DNA of 64,000 nt from Symbiodinium natans (GCA_905221605.1 CAJNDS010000362.1:1-64000), one strand, 5' to 3'. Shown: positions 1-8,622, counted from the first letter of the stretch. Notes: generated from the sequence alone by a model not told the origin. A program made the numbers and translations.

Positions 1-7
1 GAACGCT

Positions 8-1960
8 TTAGAAGGGCAGAGACTTGCCTGTGTGCCGATCAATGACAGTGCTGATGTGGGACAGGTCAATGGGTCCACGCGTCAGCAGTACTCCATTCTT
101 CGCCCGACGCACTCTGTGTCCACTGTCGATCAAAGACGGCAGGTGAATCCAGATCTCCACGGAAGAGTCCTCCCTGAATCCTGCAGTTTTGGTTGGTGAC
201 AAAGACATATGTATGTCACGTCTTTGCATTCTGCGCAGCTGAGAGGAGCGAATCTGCTGCCAGGCCCGCCAGCTCGTCCCGTGGACACCCCACTCCGGTG
301 TTGTGGATGAGGTCAGAACCTCATGCAGTTGATCGTCGTCCAGTGGAATGTCATGGCCATGACCCTGTAAGGCTCTGATGTAGATTTCGCCGTCTTCCTC
401 TGAGGTCATCTGCTCCATGCGGATCTTCTGTGAGGTTTCCAGTACTCGCTGTACTTCATGAACCGTCACTTCAGCCCGCCAAAATTGCCTGGAATTGAGA
501 AGGCTTTTCAAGTTGGCATAGCCAGCAGCGTCTAGCGAAATGCCATACTTCGCTGGGTCATGTCTGAGAGCCTGTGTGAGGAGCTTGCTTATCATCACTC
601 GTCTGGTTTCGTGAGCGCCCCGTCCAGAAAGCCGATCAAGAGTACCATCCAGATCTGCTAAACTTGGTGTGTGCTGAGTTGTTGGCTGCCAGGCATGCTC
701 TCTTCTGCTTCCCTCTGGCTGCTGTGGGACTTCCTGTTGAGATGGAACCTGTGGATCTGTGGCTGCGGCAGCAGCGGCTGGTGACCATACCCCCCAGGAT
801 TCATCACTATCATCTTCGGGCTGATGCAAGGAGGTCGGCAGAGCACTGTGATCAGAGTCCATTGCCTTGTTTACTCTCCAAGGAGGAACTGCGAGCTGCC
901 GGGTGGAGTTATCATCATCGTGAGAGGCTGACTCCTTGGCAGGCTGAGAGGAGGATCTTGGTGGATTTCTGTATGAACTCGGCTCCTCCGGTCTTTCCCT
1001 CGCTATGCGTTGAACTGGGGCAGCTTCCGCAAGGGGGTTCCAGCCAGTCTGCACATAGGTCCCCAAAGGCAGTGAGTCTGTGATGTGAAGCAGCAGCGCC
1101 TCTAGCTGGACATAGTCTTCCCTGAGAATATACTGATCCGTTGCTTTGGAGCCACGGAGAGATCCTGCAGCCTGGTCGAACGACACTGCGAATTTGGCCG
1201 CAACTGCTCGGAGAGACTTGTTGCCTTCTTTCAAGATGGGAAACCATACATGCGTCACATATGACTCTGCCTTGCGCTCATGCTTGCCGGAATGGATGTA
1301 GACTCCCGGGTAGCCCTCAAAGTATTGTTCACCTTGAGAGGCATCCTGGGACGGTTGCAGCTTTCCCAGATACAGGATCGAGTAGAGCGATTCCAATTTT
1401 GTCCCATGATAGCCCACTCTGTCATCCGTGCCAGTGCATCTCTGAACAACATCTCTTAGGGGGAATCGCACCCAGCCTTCCTGCATGACAGGGTCTCCCA
1501 ACTTTGCAGTCAAATCGGAGTTGCGCGGACCTTTACGCGTTCTCAGAAATGCGCGGATAAAAATTTTGGCCTCCTCCATGACATCCTTAGTCGGATCCAA
1601 CTGTTCACGCTCCTTGTGACGCTTGTTCCATGCATAGCGACTCTGAACATGAGTGCTGGTGTTCCAGTCGGATGCCTGCCCGCTGGCCCTCTGATCAAAA
1701 TCAGGAACCAGAAAGAAAATGGATTCAGCTTGTACAGGAGCTCGTTCGGAGGAAACCTCCACGGAGGAAGCCTCCGCTCTCGGCAGGAAAGTGACAGGCT
1801 GTGAGGACGGCGCTGCCTTGGCCTTCTTACCTCCTCTGTTGTGGTTCGGCTTACGCCGGGCCTGGCGCTGTGCGTCCCGCCAGCTCAGTGGATCCTTGCC
1901 TTGTTGCGCTCGCCTTCTATTTAAAGCCTCAAACTCATCATTCGTCAAATCACGTTCCAT
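8..1960 (-). CDS. Tpt1/KptA-like RNA 2'-phosphotransferase with an extra ADP-ribosyltransferase-like segment
   Basis: 650 aa, complete with a TAA stop at 8-10. Residues about 453-650 follow the Tpt1/KptA family in order: ISKLLTQALRHDP (Arg466-His467, the family's R-H pair), IRALQGHGHDI (528-538), VHGTS (559-563), HMSLS (584-588) and KNGVLLT (621-627). Tpt1 enzymes move an internal RNA 2'-phosphate to NAD+, as at tRNA splice junctions in eukaryotes. Residues about 160-310 hold a second segment resembling the ADP-ribosyltransferase fold: GYHGTKLESLYSIL (183-196), PGVYIH (218-223) and EDYVQLEALL. The first 50 residues are basic. The 310-450 linker is low-complexity, with Asp, Ser, Pro and an alanine run. 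A double palindrome encodes part of residues 62-71. The Tpt1 assignment is strong, the second domain tentative. Its role in a retroelement is unknown. Confidence 0.78.
   Translation of the reverse strand: MERDLTNDEFEALNRRRAQQGKDPLSWRDAQRQARRKPNHNRGGKKAKAAPSSQPVTFLPRAEASSVEVSSERAPVQAESIFFLVPDFDQRASGQASDWNTSTHVQSRYAWNKRHKEREQLDPTKDVMEEAKIFIRAFLRTRKGPRNSDLTAKLGDPVMQEGWVRFPLRDVVQRCTGTDDRVGYHGTKLESLYSILYLGKLQPSQDASQGEQYFEGYPGVYIHSGKHERKAESYVTHVWFPILKEGNKSLRAVAAKFAVSFDQAAGSLRGSKATDQYILREDYVQLEALLLHITDSLPLGTYVQTGWNPLAEAAPVQRIARERPEEPSSYRNPPRSSSQPAKESASHDDDNSTRQLAVPPWRVNKAMDSDHSALPTSLHQPEDDSDESWGVWSPAAAAAATDPQVPSQQEVPQQPEGSRREHAWQPTTQHTPSLADLDGTLDRLSGRGAHETRRVMISKLLTQALRHDPAKYGISLDAAGYANLKSLLNSRQFWRAEVTVHEVQRVLETSQKIRMEQMTSEEDGEIYIRALQGHGHDIPLDDDQLHEVLTSSTTPEWGVHGTSWRAWQQIRSSQLRRMQRRDIHMSLSPTKTAGFREDSSVEIWIHLPSLIDSGHRVRRAKNGVLLTRGPIDLSHISTVIDRHTGKSLPF
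1748..1775. repeat. double 13-bp palindrome inside the Tpt1-like ORF
   Basis: GGAGGAAACCTCC (1748-1760) and GGAGGAAGCCTCC (1763-1775) stand 2 bp apart. Each can form a hairpin with a 5-bp stem and 3-nt loop. They lie in frame in the linker of the Tpt1-like protein. The same paired unit recurs at 2205-2230 and 4651-4678. Confidence 0.8.
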
Positions 1961-2363
1961 GTTGAGGGCCTGATCCTATTGGTTTGAGAGAAGCTGCGGC
2001 ATTGCATTAGGTCAATGAGCGAACTTCAAACAAGCAGCTGGTGGGTGCCCCTACAGAGGAGAAAGCTATTGTCAAAACCTCCATCCTGCAAGAGAACCCG
2101 GACAGGAGAGAGAGAACCTAAGAAGGAAGGAGTGGTTGCTTCCCAGAGGGTGAGTGATTGCACTTGCTGTAATTCGGACACGCGTAGGCCGCCGACCGTA
2201 GCATGGAGGAAGCCTCCGGAGGAAGCCTCCCGAGCTATGCAATGCGAGTGCGCGCATACAGGCTGGGCTATGATGCAGTGATGGCAGAGACTTTTGGCTC
2301 CCTGTGCTGAAGACATCTCACACGAGGACTGATTCTAATACAGACCATCTGAGAAGCTATGTA
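1961..2363 (-). other. inter-ORF spacer of the retroelement
   Basis: A 403-nt stretch between the coiled-coil ORF and the Tpt1-like ORF. No convincing coding frame is seen. It carries a tandem double palindrome at 2205-2230. It could hold an initiation element or a splice-leader acceptor for the last ORF, but no such site is recognised. Confidence 0.5.
2205..2230. repeat. double 13-bp palindrome in the inter-ORF spacer
   Basis: Two perfect copies of GGAGGAAGCCTCC stand back to back (2205-2217 and 2218-2230). This is the same unit as in the two neighbouring ORFs, here in non-coding DNA. Confidence 0.85.
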
Positions 2364-2765
2364 CTAGTACGGATTCTGAGCAGGCCGCCGCTGTGCTCTT
2401 GGCCTCACACTGCTCGACGATGGTCCTGGTAGCAAGACTCTGATGCCTTGGTAATGAAGAGTCCAGGTCAAGTAGTCCATCCGTTCAGAGAGAGCCTGGG
2501 TGTCAGAAAGACGATAGAGACGCTCGATGTGAGCACCATAGATCTGGGCACTCTGAGCGAGCTGAGTCACCTCTGCATTCAGCTGCCGGACTTGCCCATG
2601 TAGTCTGACCTGATTCCGTTGCATTTCCTCGATGAGGCGAGCTTGAGCATCTATAAGCTTCTGGGCTTTACTTAGCGCAGTATCCAGCTCCCAAAGTGCC
2701 ACTCGATCAGCCTCAGTGAAGATCCAGCCCTCTCTGGCATACATGCGTTCAGCTCGGTATGACAT
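2364..2765 (-). CDS. small coiled-coil protein of the retroelement
   Basis: 133 aa, no recognised family. Residues about 28-90 have heptad-like spacing of leucine, isoleucine and valine among Gln, Glu, Arg and Ala (LSKAQKLIDAQARLIEEM, then further L/V positions), typical of an oligomerising coiled coil. The tail (about 112-133) is Ser, Pro and Arg rich. It lies 183 nt after the preceding ORF and 403 nt before the Tpt1-like ORF, on the same strand. LINE ORF1 proteins often trimerise through a coiled coil, so it might work with the basic 278-aa protein next to it; this is inference. The short length and absence of a conserved motif make the call less certain than its neighbours. Confidence 0.5.
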   Translation of the reverse strand: MSYRAERMYAREGWIFTEADRVALWELDTALSKAQKLIDAQARLIEEMQRNQVRLHGQVRQLNAEVTQLAQSAQIYGAHIERLYRLSDTQALSERMDYLTWTLHYQGIRVLLPGPSSSSVRPRAQRRPAQNPY

Positions 2766-2948
2766 TGACTCTCTATTAGCCAGCTATGGAATGATTACGC
2801 GAGCAAGAAAAGCTGCTGTGAAAGAAGAAGAACATGTGCAGCTGAGAGAGGAAGGCAAACTGAGGGACAATCCTGCGCTTATTGAAGGCAGTGCAGAATT
2901 TTTGCCTCTATGTGGAGGGATCGTCCCTTGCTGAAGGTGCTCTATGAG

Positions 2949-3785
2949 CTAGCTGCTGCCGGATGCCTGCTTTGCAAGCAACTTAGCTGCTGGACTACGC
3001 TGAACGCTCCCTGGCCTTAGTGAGCCTTCAATGGCTGCCCAGACTGCATTGTCCGTGAGTCCAGACAGGGCTTGATGGAACTTACCCTTGAGATGTTGGA
3101 GTTGGACCTGGATGTGAACTCGAACTGGGCCACCTGTCATCTTCTCAGCGATCGGACGTGAGGGCATGAGCCTAGAGATCAACTGTGGGTGCTGCGCAAG
3201 CTCCTCCAAGCACGTTTTGAGCAATTGAACGACGTCATCTGCGAGGACTGCCCTTCGTGCAGTGTCATGCACCGTCTTGTCTTGCTCACTGCTCCACTGC
3301 TGGTAGACAAAGGCTGGAGCTTCGGTGTCCTTCACACGCACCACCCAGCCCTCTTTCTCCGCATCCACTAGCACTTCTTCTTTAGTCTGGATCTGCTCTA
3401 CTCTTTCTAAGGTCTGCTCCAAGACCACTCTCATGGCTCGAGTTCTGAACGGAGTAGACAACTTCGAAGCGTCTTTGGACTTCTCCGCATAGATGCTCGG
3501 TAGGATGGACAGCTCACCGGTGGTCAGGTACATGACCCAGCTCAGTTCCTGCTGAAGCGTATTCAGCGAGTCCTCACGGTTGATGGACAACCTTGTTAGG
3601 GACTGGAGAACTTTCTCATTTGAAACGCCTCGGCCAGTGCCCCGACCCCTTCCTTTAGCTTTCTGCTTTGGCATGTTCTTCGGTTCAGACTGTCTGATCT
3701 TCTTGGTTGGAGAATCATCTTCATCTGGCTCATCCGCACGCTTGGACTTGGAGGGCGCTGACGATAGTGCAAAGGCCTGCCTCAT
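2949..3785 (-). CDS. basic RG-rich retroelement ORF, possible RNP protein
   Basis: 278 aa, starting 16 nt after the TAG stop of the polymerase ORF. I do not recognise a family. The first 60 residues are highly charged and probably disordered, with nuclear-localisation-like clusters (KSKR near 13, TKKIRQ near 28) and a Lys/Arg/Gly run (KQKAKGRGRGTGRG, about 40-54) of the kind that binds RNA. The rest (about 60-265) is mixed and helical-looking with no cysteine motif, so it is not a CCHC zinc-knuckle gag. By position and composition it could act like LINE ORF1p, coating element RNA and carrying it into the nucleus, but that is inference. Its place downstream of the polymerase frame is unusual. 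It is read as real because it is intact, co-oriented and tightly spaced. Confidence 0.6.
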   Translation of the reverse strand: MRQAFALSSAPSKSKRADEPDEDDSPTKKIRQSEPKNMPKQKAKGRGRGTGRGVSNEKVLQSLTRLSINREDSLNTLQQELSWVMYLTTGELSILPSIYAEKSKDASKLSTPFRTRAMRVVLEQTLERVEQIQTKEEVLVDAEKEGWVVRVKDTEAPAFVYQQWSSEQDKTVHDTARRAVLADDVVQLLKTCLEELAQHPQLISRLMPSRPIAEKMTGGPVRVHIQVQLQHLKGKFHQALSGLTDNAVWAAIEGSLRPGSVQRSPAAKLLAKQASGSS

Positions 3786-3801
3786 GGCTACCTAGCTGAG
3801 T

Positions 3802-6800
3802 CTATACTCTTACATAGAAGGCCAAGTAGGAACCTCGACATATTTGATCCGAGAGGAGCGTGGTGCGTCTTGGCGATTCACTATCATCAGCAAGGTACGC
3901 TACGCTCTCTCTCCAGAATCCCGCTCTGTAATGTCCAGAGTTCCAGTCTTCTCCGATATGAATGATAAAAGCATAGAGGCTAAAAGACACTGCTTCTGTT
4001 GAGGTTCCGTTATCTTGAAACATTGGCATCTCAAGAACTGTGTCCAACGCTTGTGGGCGAGAAGTTTTGATTTGCTGATCAAATCTTTGAATTTGCAGGC
4101 AAATGATTCTTGTACCCGGAAGCAAGGCAAACACACTACCCCTGTTCGTCCATTGTGTGACTGATTGCTGAAGAGTCGAGAGTCCGTCCGGCGGCTCAGG
4201 CAGATACAGAATCAAGCCGCCTTTTTCCTCAACACTTATGCGTTCCTCCGGTTCTGAGATATGAACTCGCGCCTCCCATTTATCTGATGAAAGATCTGGA
4301 ATGCGCTGAGAGATATGCAACAAAAACTGTGATGCATCCTCCTGCCTGGGTCGTAGTCGCCACCCTGCTAGCAGCGGACGAAGATGTCTCAACCTCCGAA
4401 CATCCGCATGAGAGGATCTGCCATTTAGGGAACCTATTTCAGTTAGGATGGAATTTAAGGAAGGATCAGGGAACAGTCCATCTGACAAGAGAGTGAGAAG
4501 GATATGAACGACAGTGTGTGCATAGCAAAGTTGATGCGGATTATGATAAGCTAGACGCCAGGCAGCGTCTTGCGCGGAAGCTGTGGGAGGTGCAGTGGCT
4601 GAACGACCAGAGACGCTTGCGGTGTGTGTCAGCAAAGAGGCTCGGCTGCTGGAGGAAGCCTCCCGGGAGGAAGCCTCCCTGCCTCTCACCTGGCTAATTG
4701 GAGGATCTGCACGGAAGAGGTCTGGCAGTTCTACAGACTTGGCACAAGCTGCACTCATGGCATATGTCTGAAGCAGAACCACACATTGCTCTGCATGGCG
4801 TACTGGAGCGTCTACCAAAATGCGACAATACCTACATTCCTCTTTTTTGTGCAGGAGGCGCTTATGTGTTCGCATGTTGGCAAGAATGGATTCCGAGGAC
4901 TGTGCCCAGAAAGCGGGATGGGCTTTCTGAATGTGCTGCTTCACTCCTTTATGGCCAACGATATATTGCCCACAGAGACTGCAGTTCGTTAATAGATGCT
5001 GAGTGACATGTCTCTTTTTTAGTAGAAGGTCAGGGTCCTTCTTAAGTTGTTCCTGCACGCTAGACTGATAGATCATAGCCATGCTTTCTGAGCTTGTACA
5101 GGATTTGGCTCGTTCTTTCAACTCGTGCAGCTGAGGGCAAATGCCTGACTCCACATGTCTGCGAAGTTGATGCATTGTGCGCAGCTGCCTATTGCATGCC
5201 ACACATTGCGGAAGTCCTTTGCAGCTATGCACAGTGACCTGAAATTTTGGGCCTAGCTGATTCGCACGCTGTCCTCCATGCTTCACCAGTGTATGGTGCT
5301 GAAGACCCTTGGCGCTGGAGAATTTCCGATCACACAGAGAGCACGGCACCTCCTGGACTGCCTCGGTCAGGTCCAATTGCATGCTCCGAAGCTCCTGTTG
5401 CAGCGCAACAATCCTGCCTCTAAGTCCCAGATACCACTGTATGTTCTGATCCGGGTTGTGCTTCTGACAGGCACCTAGTGCGTCTTGATAGTTTTTCATC
5501 TGGCTGATCAAAACTGCTTGAGGAGTCTGCACCTTATATTGCTCGAACAGAGTCTTCGTGTCAATGTGGCTGTAATGCTGATGTTGCTTAAAGATGGATC
5601 TTAGCATCCTCGAGTATTTACTCTGGAGCTTCTGAAGACCTGATGAAGTGATGCCTGTGGCCACAAGCCCATGCAAGAGTGAGGATTCCACATAGACCCT
5701 CCAGATCTCCAACTTCTTTGAAGCATCCAGAGCCTTAGTGGAGCACAGGATGTGTCGAAGTAGCTCAAACTTGCCTTGAGCTTGGGCGATCCGATAGTCA
5801 ACAGTCTGGTCTTTGTAGGATCCATAGCTGAGCTGCACCCCTAGATATGTTAGCTTATGATGAATCGGAATCTTATGTCCTGAGGGAAGGACGATGTGCA
5901 GCTGCTTCTCTTTGCGCATCGTGTGCATCTTGCGAAAGATGGACTGCTGAGTGCCCTGAACCATTAGCAAGGCTTTAGACTTCGTTGGATTAACTTCCAG
6001 TCCCACGTCCTCAAGAGACTGAAAGAGAGCCTCTATTCTGAGCAGGACTTTCTGAAGTTCAGGAAAGCTCGAAAAGGTTTCCTGAAGCAGGAAATCGTCC
6101 GCAAAGACCGTTAGGATGTCCCTAGCTTGCTTGCTGTCTGGGCCCCATTTCTGCTCCATTCTGCTCATGACTAGAAGTGTAAGCGCAGACCACAATGCCG
6201 GGGCTAGCTTGCAACCTTGTTTGATTCCTGAAGAAGTGGGAACTTGAATCTCTAGTCCACTAGTGCCCATGTTGTAGGAGGTCTCACTATGGAGTTGAAC
6301 TACCAGTTCTTTCGTAACAGGGTCTATTCCCAGGCGATCCAAGGCTGCTAGCAGCTCATGTCTATTAACAGAATCAAAAGCCTTGCTCAGATCAACCGAA
6401 ATAGTGAGTGCACCTGACAGCTGAGCCTGCCTGGCTCCGCGTTGGGACTTGTGCAGGTCCCTGCGATGCTCTTGACGGAGCTGCTGCGCGTAATCGAGGT
6501 GCTGACATGCTTTCGCGATAGCGTCCCTCACCCCGCTCTGCCGTATATACGCAAACTGAGGTTGAAGCTGTGAGCTCAACTGCAGTGCTGGCGCAATGCG
6601 AGTTTTCACTGCGCCTGCTAGCACTTTTCCTGGCACGCTGATGACTCCTATGGGCCTCAGGTTTGGCATGGCGGTGGCTGGCTTGCCCTGCTTGGGGATC
6701 CATGCAATTCTAGGATCCTTTAGATAAGGGGAAATTTCTGATTGAGACACCTCAGAGTTGATTAGACCTGCTATGTGTTCATGGGCTTCAGGACCTAGAC

Positions 6801-8622
6801 TCTTCCAAGCTGATACTGGAGCTGAGGTGCTGGGGACTGCTTTCCCCACTGGCACTGTCTTGATTTGTGAGGATACCTGCAAGGCGGTGATCGCTGCTCT
6901 GGGCACAGCATCTACTGATTGCAAAGGAGGACTTTTGGAGAAGATTTGACTCGAGTATTCGCGCATAGTTTTTAGTGAGGCCTCCGTATCAAGCGGCTCA
7001 CCTGCTTGATCCCTTAGGTTGACTCTCTGCACTGGGCGCCACGGAGCGAGTTTCCTGAGAGTATGAGCCAGTTTGTGGGATTGTTGCCTTTTATCTTCCT
7101 GGGCTTGTAGAAGCAACTGCTCTTGCTTCTCTAGCTTTCTTTGTTTTTGCTGTTTTTTGAAAGTCCGCGCCTCCTCCTTGATGTCCTCCACAAGCTTCTG
7201 GCATTCTGGATTATGCTCGGTTCCAGCTCTCTTGTGCGCCTGGATTTGCCGCACTTTCTTCCAATATTCCTGATGGATTGGACCTGCTGCTGGCTGAGAC
7301 TTGCGTGGTGGTGGGTAGTGCTCAGCTGATACACGAACCATCACTTCATCCAGTTCTTGCCAAGACGGTCTCACTTGCATTGTCCTCACCACTGCTTCCG
7401 TCAGACGATGTGAGAATGCCTGCCAGTTGTCATCTTTCCGCCGAAAGCTCGCATCCAGGGCTGTGGCATCAAATGGCCGTGGCTTGCTGGGTGTAGGACT
7501 GTAAGGAGGAATGAACAGAGTAGCTCGCACTGGAAAGTGTTTTGATCCATCTCTGTAGGCAGCCACAGGAAAGTTCTTATCCGAGTAGGCCTCCTTGGAT
7601 CTCCTCCGAGCATCGTGCAGTCTGACCAGCAAAAAATCGATCTGAGAGGAATATGTGCCATCACTGTTAACATACGTACTGCGATGGCCAGAGGCCCAAG
7701 TGTTCAGCGCAGTTAGTCCACAGGATTTGCAGAGCGAGGGCAGTGTCTTCACATCTGCATTTGCAAACCGTACTCGATGAGGCACACTGGGTCCGATATG
7801 AGGACGTTCAGTCACCGCATGCGAATTGAAATCCCCAGCCGCAAGCAAGAAATCACGTTGTGGGACTCGCTGAATGCGATTTTCGAGCTGTGTCATCACG
7901 TCCTTTCTCCTGCCTCTGTTTTCCGTCTTCGAGAGCTTTGAATCCCAGACGTGCTGGTACAGATTCAGGAGATGTATTCTGGATCTCTGCCACGGGATCA
8001 TGACGTGCTGCAAATGCCCTGGAACAATGGAAGTGCTGCGAATTTCTGAAAGAGGAGCCAGTGAGCTATGCACCAAGACAACCAGGCCAGCCTTGTGTCT
8101 GCTTGTTGAGCCACAGGTTAGGACTGACCACGGGCCTGAGCTGTAGACCTGGTCCTGCTGCCAATGCGACTCCTGCAGGAAAACGATTTTGATGTTCTTG
8201 TACTCTGTTGTTGCCAAAAGGGCCAGAATCTCGTTCCAAACTCGACTTGTAATTGAGCCTGCGTTCCAAGTAAGGACTTCCATGTCAAATTTGTGATGGA
8301 TCTGTCTGTTCGGTTGAAAAGAACGCCTCTCCGCTTTCGCAGGAGACGCGAATTGTCCTTCATGAGCTCCTAGAGCCTGAGCTGTCAGAAGACGGCCTTT
8401 GTAAAGTGCTGCTCCCTTCGCCAGGGCAACTTTACAAGCTCTTTGGTAGCTTCGCTTGCCGGTTTTGTTCATGGTTAGCTGACTTCGCTGCGCATGCTGC
8501 TCAGCTTCATCGGGGGGCGCTACTTCCCGAAACCCTCGATTCTGATCCATGGCTGGACCCTGGGACTTGGGACCCAGGCACCCAAGAAAGCTCGCTACGG
8601 CTACGAGAAATAAAATCCTCAT
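3802..8622 (-). CDS. retroelement polyprotein: APE endonuclease, reverse transcriptase, zinc fingers, USP-like (C19) C-terminus
   Basis: About 1606 aa from the ATG at 8622. The frame is open further upstream to 8883, but only through a valine run encoded by the microsatellite, so 8622 is preferred. The endonuclease spans about residues 114-367: LTWNAG (N120), LQESHW (E151), GDFN (263-266), SQIDF, and a final HFPV in place of the usual SDH. The reverse transcriptase spans about 650-935: LRPIG, DLSKAFDSV (near 743), GIKQGCKLAP, catalytic FADD (840-843) and YLGVQL. Four C2H2/CCHC-like fingers follow near 1090, 1140, 1215 and 1265. The C-terminus resembles a ubiquitin-specific protease: NPHQLCYAHT (Cys1366), QEDASQFL (near 1428), CLQIQRF, then NSGHYRAGF (His1564) and LADD (1579-1580). 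The expected role is target-primed reverse transcription; the deubiquitinase role is inferred from motifs. The N-terminus (MRILFLVAVASF) is hydrophobic. The frame has no internal stop, so the copy looks young or selected. Confidence 0.85.
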   Translation of the reverse strand: MRILFLVAVASFLGCLGPKSQGPAMDQNRGFREVAPPDEAEQHAQRSQLTMNKTGKRSYQRACKVALAKGAALYKGRLLTAQALGAHEGQFASPAKAERRSFQPNRQIHHKFDMEVLTWNAGSITSRVWNEILALLATTEYKNIKIVFLQESHWQQDQVYSSGPWSVLTCGSTSRHKAGLVVLVHSSLAPLSEIRSTSIVPGHLQHVMIPWQRSRIHLLNLYQHVWDSKLSKTENRGRRKDVMTQLENRIQRVPQRDFLLAAGDFNSHAVTERPHIGPSVPHRVRFANADVKTLPSLCKSCGLTALNTWASGHRSTYVNSDGTYSSQIDFLLVRLHDARRRSKEAYSDKNFPVAAYRDGSKHFPVRATLFIPPYSPTPSKPRPFDATALDASFRRKDDNWQAFSHRLTEAVVRTMQVRPSWQELDEVMVRVSAEHYPPPRKSQPAAGPIHQEYWKKVRQIQAHKRAGTEHNPECQKLVEDIKEEARTFKKQQKQRKLEKQEQLLLQAQEDKRQQSHKLAHTLRKLAPWRPVQRVNLRDQAGEPLDTEASLKTMREYSSQIFSKSPPLQSVDAVPRAAITALQVSSQIKTVPVGKAVPSTSAPVSAWKSLGPEAHEHIAGLINSEVSQSEISPYLKDPRIAWIPKQGKPATAMPNLRPIGVISVPGKVLAGAVKTRIAPALQLSSQLQPQFAYIRQSGVRDAIAKACQHLDYAQQLRQEHRRDLHKSQRGARQAQLSGALTISVDLSKAFDSVNRHELLAALDRLGIDPVTKELVVQLHSETSYNMGTSGLEIQVPTSSGIKQGCKLAPALWSALTLLVMSRMEQKWGPDSKQARDILTVFADDFLLQETFSSFPELQKVLLRIEALFQSLEDVGLEVNPTKSKALLMVQGTQQSIFRKMHTMRKEKQLHIVLPSGHKIPIHHKLTYLGVQLSYGSYKDQTVDYRIAQAQGKFELLRHILCSTKALDASKKLEIWRVYVESSLLHGLVATGITSSGLQKLQSKYSRMLRSIFKQHQHYSHIDTKTLFEQYKVQTPQAVLISQMKNYQDALGACQKHNPDQNIQWYLGLRGRIVALQQELRSMQLDLTEAVQEVPCSLCDRKFSSAKGLQHHTLVKHGGQRANQLGPKFQVTVHSCKGLPQCVACNRQLRTMHQLRRHVESGICPQLHELKERAKSCTSSESMAMIYQSSVQEQLKKDPDLLLKKRHVTQHLLTNCSLCGQYIVGHKGVKQHIQKAHPAFWAQSSESILANMRTHKRLLHKKEECRYCRILVDAPVRHAEQCVVLLQTYAMSAACAKSVELPDLFRADPPISQVRGREASSREASSSSRASLLTHTASVSGRSATAPPTASAQDAAWRLAYHNPHQLCYAHTVVHILLTLLSDGLFPDPSLNSILTEIGSLNGRSSHADVRRLRHLRPLLAGWRLRPRQEDASQFLLHISQRIPDLSSDKWEARVHISEPEERISVEEKGGLILYLPEPPDGLSTLQQSVTQWTNRGSVFALLPGTRIICLQIQRFDQQIKTSRPQALDTVLEMPMFQDNGTSTEAVSFSLYAFIIHIGEDWNSGHYRAGFWRESVAYLADDSESPRRTTLLSDQICRGSYLAFYVRV
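4651..4678. repeat. double 13-bp palindrome inside the polymerase ORF
   Basis: GGAGGAAGCCTCC at 4651-4663 and 4666-4678. It is read in frame as part of REASSREEASSSS in the linker between the last zinc finger and the USP-like domain, so the insertion appears to have been tolerated at a domain border. Confidence 0.85.
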
